NCBI GenBank assembly: GCA_041390125.1
Contig: JAWKQN010000003.1
Coordinates: 248,001 to 312,000 of the forward strand
Length of the DNA stretch: 64,000 nucleotides
Direction: 5' to 3'
Origin: Gemmatimonadota bacterium
GTDB taxonomy: Bacteria; Gemmatimonadota; Gemmatimonadetes; Longimicrobiales; Gaopeijiaceae
A program made the position numbers and the translations under genes. Below, one piece after another: positions 59,527 through 64,000 of this stretch (positions are counted from its first letter, which is position 1; the number at the start of each line of letters is the position of its first letter). Below the pieces are notes generated by a model, which did not search any database, was not told where the DNA came from, and saw only the letters and a program-made list of their open reading frames with translations.

Positions 59527-60498
59527 GTGGCCGACTCGCTGCTCTACCTGTCCCGCGCCGACGTGGAAGCCGTGGACCTCCCGATGACGGAGATCATCGA
59601 GGCCGTGGAGGGCGCGTTCCGCGAGAAGGCCCTGGGCCGGACCGAGATGCCGCCCAAGCCCGGAATCCACCCGAGCCGCGACGGCTTCATCCACGCCATG
59701 CCCGCCTACCTGTCGGGCACGGGGGGCGCCGGCCTCAAGTGGGTGAGCGCCTTCCCCGAGAACCGCGGGCGCGATCTGCCGCAGATCACGGGGCTGATCG
59801 TCCTGAACGACGCCACCACCGGTCTGCCGCTGGCCGTGATGGACTGCACGTGGATCACGGCCACCCGCACGGCCGCGGCCAGCGCCGTGGCCGCCCGCCA
59901 TCTGGCGCGGCCCGACGCCACGAGCGTGGGGATCGTCGCGTGTGGCGTGCAGGGCCGCACCCACCTGGAGGCGCTGGCCTGCCTGTTCGGGATCGAGCGC
60001 GTGCACGCCTACGACCATCGCCGCTCCAACACCGAGCGCTACAAGGCGGAGATGGAGGCCAGGCTGGGCCTGCCCATCACGATCGTGGAGCGGGCCGAGG
60101 ACGCCGTGCGCGACCTGGACCTCGTGGTGACCAGCGGACCGATCCGGAAGGAGCCCGAGCCCGTGATCGAAGCGGACTGGCTCGCGCCGGGCGCCTTCGC
60201 CTCCGCGGTGGACTTCGATTCCTACTGGACCGGGCCGGCGATGGCGCAGATGGACGTGATCGCCACGGACGATCGCGCGCAGATGGAGTACTTCCGCGGG
60301 CTCGGCTACTTCAAGAGCACACCCGCGCCGCACACGGAGCTGGCCGAGCTGGTGAGCGACGCGCATCCGGGCCGCACCGACGCGCGCCAGCGCACGCTGG
60401 CGATCAACCTGGGCCTGGCCATCGAGGACATCGTCACCGCGCAACGCGTGGTGGGCCGCGCGCGGGAGCGGGGGATCGGCGTGGAGCTGCCGCTGTAG
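59527..60498 (+). CDS. ornithine cyclodeaminase / mu-crystallin family enzyme
   Basis: A 323-residue NAD(P)-dependent enzyme of the OCD/mu-crystallin family. SRADVEAVDLPMTEIIEAVEGAFREKALGRTEMPPKPGIHPSRDGFIHAMPAYLSGTGGAGLKWVSAFPENRG is the substrate-binding half; GIVACGVQGRTHLEAL and HRRSNTERY form the NAD site, followed by VVTSGPIRKEPEPVIEADWLAPGAFASAVDFD. Substrate (ornithine, ketimine or alanopine) not resolved. GTG start with AGGAG five bases upstream. Convergent with the DUF222/HNH gene. Confidence 0.87.
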   Translation: MADSLLYLSRADVEAVDLPMTEIIEAVEGAFREKALGRTEMPPKPGIHPSRDGFIHAMPAYLSGTGGAGLKWVSAFPENRGRDLPQITGLIVLNDATTGLPLAVMDCTWITATRTAAASAVAARHLARPDATSVGIVACGVQGRTHLEALACLFGIERVHAYDHRRSNTERYKAEMEARLGLPITIVERAEDAVRDLDLVVTSGPIRKEPEPVIEADWLAPGAFASAVDFDSYWTGPAMAQMDVIATDDRAQMEYFRGLGYFKSTPAPHTELAELVSDAHPGRTDARQRTLAINLGLAIEDIVTAQRVVGRARERGIGVELPL

Positions 60499-60516
60499 AG
60501 GCACCGCGGGCGTCTC

Positions 60517-60558
60517 CCCGACCCCTGCACCCCGACCCGTGCACGCCGACCTCTGCTC
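60517..60558. repeat. three-copy 14-bp tandem repeat
   Basis: Three copies of CCCGACCCSTGCAC-like units (60517, 60531 and 60545) directly beyond the stop of the HNH gene, with the third diverged. The gene is thus bounded by short tandem repeats on both sides. Confidence 0.6.
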
Positions 60559-62051
60559 TACGCCTCCTCCCGTAGCCCCCGGAACGCGCGCACCGCCAGA
60601 GGCAGATCGAGCGGCTCACCGTTCCAGCGTGAGGAGGAGGTCCACGGCGTCATCACCAGCCCCTCGCGGGTGTGCGTCCACCCGCCGGGGTCCAGCGCGT
60701 CCCAGTCGGGGGCGAGCGCGGGCAGCGGGGGTGCATCCCGGAGCTCCCGCGCGTCGGGCGCGGTGAAGCGGAAGGACCCATCGTCCAGCCGCTCCACCTG
60801 GACACCTTCCTCGTGCACCGCGCGGTGGTGGTGCCGACAGAGCAGCACCAGGTTCTCCAGCCGCGTCTCGCCTCCGTCCGCCCAATGCCGGATGTGGTGC
60901 GCGTCGGCGAAGCGATTGCCGCACCCCGGGAACCGACACCCGCGATCCCGGTGGCGCAGCGCCCTGCGGATCGCCGGCGGCACCGTGCGCGTGCGACGAC
61001 CCACGGTGAGGGCGGCGCCGTCCGCACCGTGCACCATCGTCACGGTGCTGGCATCGCACGCGAGTCGGCGGAACGTTCCCGCGGGAACGTCCAGGTCGGC
61101 GCCGAGGTGTGTCTCCAGGCTCGCCCCGCCGTCCGCGGCGTCTTCCGCCAGCTCCGCCGCGTCCACGTGCACCATGACCTGGAAGCGATCCGCGCGCGTC
61201 GCCCCGCTCGACCGCGCGAACCCCGCCGCCAGGGCACGCTCCGCAAGGAATCCGAGCGCGTCGGCGCGCCGCTGGGTGGCGGTGGGGCGATGGTCCGGTG
61301 GGGGCTGATCGGCTTCGGTCGTCTCCCCTCCGGTCGCCTTGGCCCCGCTCGCCTCGGGTCCGCTCGGGTTCGCGTCCATCGAATCACGCGCGGGCTCGCG
61401 CTGGAACAGCGCGTCCGCGGCGGCCTCCAGGGCACGCTGCAGCACGGCCGCCACCTCCGGGTCCAACAGCCCTTCGATCCGGACAGCTCCGGTGTGGTCG
61501 GTAGACAGCTCCAGGTAGCGCTGCCGATGGCGCGCGCGCTCGTCGCGCGCCGCCTCGAGGCGATCCACACGGCGCCAGCCCCGCACCACCCGCTCGACGT
61601 GCGCCGCGGTGCCCGTCAGCGCGAACTCCAGGAGCTCGGCCTCGTTCGCCGGGGTGGCCACGCGCGTGATGGCCCGCACCTTCGACCAGGACAGCTGCCC
61701 GCGCCGCATCGCATCGGCGACCCGCGGGAGCGTGGCCAGCGCGCGCGCCACCCGCACGCGTTCCCGCGCCGGCCCGGGCGCGATGCCGGTCCGCCAGCTC
61801 AGCCACTGCGCGCAGCTCCGGAAGCCGGGATGTCCCCAGCCCTCGCGCATGTCGAACTCGCGGAGCAGCGTGAGCAGCTGGTATTCGGCCGCGTGGAGAT
61901 GCGCGGAGATCTCGGCGATCCGGTCGGCCAACTCCTCGGTGGTGAGCGCACGAGAGGGTGGGATCGCCGGCGAGGACGTTCCCGCGGGAACGTCGAGCGT
62001 GGGGATGGGGAGTTCGGACGAGGCGACGAGGGCGAGGGCGGCGGGAGACAT
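60558..62051 (-). CDS. DUF222/HNH endonuclease (13E12-like)
   Basis: A 497-residue protein of the DUF222-HNH group, named after mycobacterial REP13E12 elements. DUF222 helical region about 45-330 (RALTTEELADRIAEISAHLHAAEYQLLTLLREFDMREGWGHPGFRSCAQWLSWRTGI), a low-complexity spacer about 245-285, and the C-terminal HNH site about 395-445 (GCRFPGCGNRFADAHHIRHWADGGETRLENLVLLCRHHHRAVHE). Predicted nicking/homing-like nuclease. ATG 62051 has GGAGG four bases upstream. Two in-frame copies of the 18-bp palindrome encode DVPAGT (about residues 21 and 330). Possibly a mobile or repeat-associated element. Confidence 0.88.
   Translation of the reverse strand: MSPAALALVASSELPIPTLDVPAGTSSPAIPPSRALTTEELADRIAEISAHLHAAEYQLLTLLREFDMREGWGHPGFRSCAQWLSWRTGIAPGPARERVRVARALATLPRVADAMRRGQLSWSKVRAITRVATPANEAELLEFALTGTAAHVERVVRGWRRVDRLEAARDERARHRQRYLELSTDHTGAVRIEGLLDPEVAAVLQRALEAAADALFQREPARDSMDANPSGPEASGAKATGGETTEADQPPPDHRPTATQRRADALGFLAERALAAGFARSSGATRADRFQVMVHVDAAELAEDAADGGASLETHLGADLDVPAGTFRRLACDASTVTMVHGADGAALTVGRRTRTVPPAIRRALRHRDRGCRFPGCGNRFADAHHIRHWADGGETRLENLVLLCRHHHRAVHEEGVQVERLDDGSFRFTAPDARELRDAPPLPALAPDWDALDPGGWTHTREGLVMTPWTSSSRWNGEPLDLPLAVRAFRGLREEA
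61073..61090. repeat. 18-bp perfect palindrome copy
   Basis: ACGTTCCCGCGGGAACGT, inside the HNH gene, encoding DVPAGT there. Perfect inverted repeat. Confidence 0.9.
61976..61993. repeat. 18-bp perfect palindrome copy
   Basis: A second copy of ACGTTCCCGCGGGAACGT within the same gene, near the start of the protein. Confidence 0.9.
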
Positions 62052-62496
62052 CGAACCTCCAGGAGCGAAGCGGTGGGTCGGTGAGGCGGCGCGCACGCGG
62101 TCGATCGTTCCTGTGCGCCGGACGCCGTGACGACGCCGGAGCATCGGTAGAATCGGTACAGGTGTGTGGGCGTCGCGCGCGCACGGACACGGAGGGCACG
62201 GGCGGGATGAGCGAGCCCGCCCCGATCCCGTGCGCGTCCGGAGCGATGGTGTCTTGAAATCTAAGGAGGGATCGGGGCGCTTCCTGGGCCCTCCTGGGAC
62301 GCGCGAACGACGTGCGGAAGGTCGCGCGGATCGCCACGCCGCGGCGGAGGCGGCGACGAGGGCTGCCAGGGGCGTTCAGAAGGAAGAACAGGCGGCGCCC
62401 GCCCCGATCCCGACCGGGGCGGTCGGAATGCTGTCCATGGAAGAATGGGACAGCTTCTGTCGGGGCTCTGCATGACGCCGCGTCCCGCCCCGCCAC

Positions 62497-62514
62497 ACGT
62501 TCCCGCGGGAACGT
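62497..62514. repeat. 18-bp perfect palindrome copy, intergenic
   Basis: ACGTTCCCGCGGGAACGT, the third full copy, seven bases before the tandem array. Confidence 0.9.
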
Positions 62515-62520
62515 TTCCTC

Positions 62521-62660
62521 GTCAGGGGTCGCGCGTTCTCGCCTTGGTCGCGCATCCTCGGCAGGGTCGCGCGTACTCGGCAGGGTCGCGCGTACTCGGC
62601 AGGATCGCGTGTACTCGGCAGGATCGCGCGTACTCGTCAGGGCCTCGCGCGTCCGTGTGC
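62521..62660. repeat. 19-bp tandem repeat array
   Basis: About seven copies of GCAGGRTCGCGCGTACTCG; the middle four are nearly identical and the outer ones degrade. Unit length is not a multiple of three, so not a coding repeat. Confidence 0.85.
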
Positions 62661-62678
62661 GCGTCGCGCCCGTCCGGC

Positions 62679-63521
62679 TCACACCGTGAGTCGGATCGCC
62701 AGACCGTACCAGCGCAGCATGCGATCGAAGAACTGCCCGTGCGGGGACGGTCCGTCGTAGTAGTCGAAGAGGATGGCCCACGGGCGGGTGCGTCCCAGCT
62801 CGATCCCGCTCCGGAGGGAGATGCCGGTCGCGCGCTCGGCGCCGAACTCTCCCGCGCGCAGGTGCACGGCGGCCAGCCCACGCGCGCCGAGCAGGCCCGG
62901 TGGTGTGCGCGCCTCCGCACCGAGGTGTCCGACCCACGTCGGCAGGCGGCTCGGGACGCGCGTGAACCAGAGCTCTCCGCCGGCATAGACGCGCCCGTAG
63001 CGGTGCTCGCGCGCCGCGAAGAGGTCCACCGCGCCCAGTGATACCTCGAAGCGCTCGATGCCGGACGACAGCAGGAACTCGTCTCCCAGGTGCGAGCTCC
63101 AGTGGTAGAGGCGCGCGCGCGCCGACCACGGCCCCGAGCGGACGGAGACCGGAAGCCCGACGATGAAGTCGGCGTTGAAGAAGTCGAACGAGCGCTTGCT
63201 TCCGTCGAACTGGGCCAGCACCACCGCCGAGACCTCGGCGTCGATCACGCGGCCCGCTGCGTCGGTGCGGCGGAACAGGTCGAACCCGTCCCCGATCCCC
63301 ACCGCCACCACCCGCGCGTCCAGCTCGGGTTGATCCCACCAGAGGTACGCGATGGAGGAGCCCACCTCGCGCGGGTCGGCCACGAGGGGCCGGAAGGCAG
63401 GGGCGGCCTGGGCGGCGAGCGGCGCGGTGGCCAGGAGGGCGGCGGCGAGCGCGAAGAGCGCTCGGGCGCCCAAGCCAGATCCGGCCGGGCGGCCGGAATG
63501 GGAAACGGTCGGGAAGGCCAT
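62679..63521 (-). CDS. DUF1207 exported (outer-membrane) protein
   Basis: A 280-residue exported protein, signal peptide about 1-40 (LFALAAALLATAPLAAQA). The DUF1207 signature runs throughout: FRPLVADPREVGSSIAYL, AVGIGDGFDLFRR, SAVVLAQFDGSKRSFDFFNADFIVGLPVSVRSGPWSARARLYHWSSHLGDEFLL, RFEVSLGAVDLFAA and the terminal WAILFDYYDGPSPHGQFF. Barrel-like strands suggest the outer membrane. Function unknown. Confidence 0.88.
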   Translation of the reverse strand: MAFPTVSHSGRPAGSGLGARALFALAAALLATAPLAAQAAPAFRPLVADPREVGSSIAYLWWDQPELDARVVAVGIGDGFDLFRRTDAAGRVIDAEVSAVVLAQFDGSKRSFDFFNADFIVGLPVSVRSGPWSARARLYHWSSHLGDEFLLSSGIERFEVSLGAVDLFAAREHRYGRVYAGGELWFTRVPSRLPTWVGHLGAEARTPPGLLGARGLAAVHLRAGEFGAERATGISLRSGIELGRTRPWAILFDYYDGPSPHGQFFDRMLRWYGLAIRLTV

Positions 63522-63659
63522 GGGACTCCGTGCGCGGGGGCTCGAGACCGCTCAAGCTAGGGAATCGGCGGCCGAGCGGGGTACCCGGGTGCGCAGACGC
63601 CCGGTCGCACCGCCCGACAGCCCCGTCACACACCCCGGCCCCCGATCGTTCCCCGCACG

Positions 63660-64000
63660 GTGAAGGTCACAGGAGACGAGCCCGAGCCCGTGGACGTCGA
63701 AGCGTTGTACGCCGAGGTCCATCCGGGCCTCTACCGCTACTGCCATCGCCTGACCGGCGATCCGGACGCCGCCGCCGACGTGGCGCAGGAGGCGTTCGTG
63801 CGCCTGGTCGAGCGCGACGTGCAGGGCGCCCCGCACGAGCTGCGCGCCTGGCTCTTCAAGGTGGCCACGCACCGCATCCGCGACCGCTTCCGGACGCGGG
63901 AGAACCGGAGACGACTGTTGGAGATCCATCCCGTGCTGCCCGGCGCGGCGCCCGACCCCGACGACGAGGTCGAGCGCGCGCAGCGGGTAGGACGGGTTCG
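63660..64000 (+). CDS. ECF sigma factor, 5' part (runs off window)
   Basis: The first 113 codons of an ECF-type sigma-70. Region 2 is clear: EALYAEVHPGLYRYCHRLTGDPDAAADVAQEAFVRLVERDVQGAPHELRAWLFKVATHRIRDRFRTRENRRR. The window ends before region 4. The start GTG at 63660 is uncertain; GTG 63690 is also possible. Divergent from the DUF1207 gene. An anti-sigma gene would be expected beyond the edge (inference). Confidence 0.8.
   Translation, partial: MKVTGDEPEPVDVEALYAEVHPGLYRYCHRLTGDPDAAADVAQEAFVRLVERDVQGAPHELRAWLFKVATHRIRDRFRTRENRRRLLEIHPVLPGAAPDPDDEVERAQRVGRV

Larger units (their letters stand above)
62052..62678. other. intergenic region with repeats, no gene
   Basis: About 625 bases between the HNH gene start and the DUF1207 stop. 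It contains the third full palindrome copy at 62497-62514 and the 19-bp tandem array that follows. Possible reading frames here have skewed composition and no ribosome site; none is credible. The promoter of the HNH gene should lie near its right-hand side (62070-62170) but was not pinpointed. Confidence 0.5.

Noticed and set aside
62164..62475. A 103-residue frame in the repeat-bearing intergenic region
   Set aside because: No ribosome site or domain; Arg/Ala-rich; overlaps the region where repeats dominate.

Overview
The window looks like chromosomal DNA of a GC-rich (about 70%) Gram-negative bacterium, most likely Gemmatimonadota or a close neighbour. This is an inference from several signs: many secreted proteins with signal peptides ending in ...AQ, a TIGR02999-type sigma factor next to a serine/threonine kinase with a TPR tail, outer-membrane beta-barrel and DUF1207 proteins, PKD-repeat lipoproteins, and a bacterial kynurenine pathway. 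No rRNA, IS transposase, prophage or CRISPR array was seen. The density of start/stop overlaps (ATGA, GTGA, TTGA, TGATG) shows strong operon packing.

Layout. 1-7.7 kb: a MATE exporter coupled to a methyltransferase, divergent from a sigma factor/membrane kinase pair, then rplS, rnhB, tRNA-Lys(UUU) and a small gene. 8.2-13.4 kb: a large PKD-repeat lipoprotein locus with clean ends and a scrambled middle. 13.5-18.9 kb: small membrane and conserved hypothetical proteins, a DUF421 protein, a periplasmic cytochrome c', an APH-like/P-loop kinase, a phosphoesterase and a short asparaginase-like protein. 19-24 kb: the cysDNC sulfate-activation operon, a frameshifted PLP decarboxylase and a CBS protein. 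24-33 kb: a secreted rhodanese, heparinase divergent from a GDP-mannose dehydrogenase, an ATP-dependent DNA ligase, glpD and a secreted PPC protein. 33-41.6 kb: secreted and outer-membrane proteins on the minus strand (giant beta-sandwich protein, subtilase with PKD domains, two lipoproteins, a barrel protein).

41.8-54.5 kb is the metabolic centre. A tightly overlapped operon (3-hydroxyanthranilate dioxygenase, ACMS decarboxylase, kynureninase, kynurenine monooxygenase, tryptophan dioxygenase, kynurenine formamidase, rRNA methyltransferase) sits behind a near-consensus promoter. The next two pathway steps, 2-aminomuconic semialdehyde dehydrogenase and a RidA-type 2-aminomuconate deaminase, lie on the opposite strand a few kb away. 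Together they would take tryptophan through anthranilate-type intermediates to the 2-oxo acid route. Between and beyond them lie accessory genes: an AT-richer HNH endonuclease, a DUF6883/DUF4926 pair and a HicBA toxin-antitoxin pair. 55-64 kb: a repeat-rich membrane protein, two secreted hydrolases, a Rof-like antiterminator, an ornithine cyclodeaminase homologue, a DUF222/HNH protein associated with palindromes and tandem repeats, a DUF1207 protein, and the start of an ECF sigma factor running off the right edge.

The most unusual signals are: the scrambled PKD array; an 18-bp perfect palindrome, three full copies of which cluster in and beside the DUF222/HNH gene with a near-complete copy at 48.8 kb; two unrelated genes whose stop-codon regions are tandemly copied downstream with a period of about 39 bp; and the split kynurenine locus with an accessory insert.
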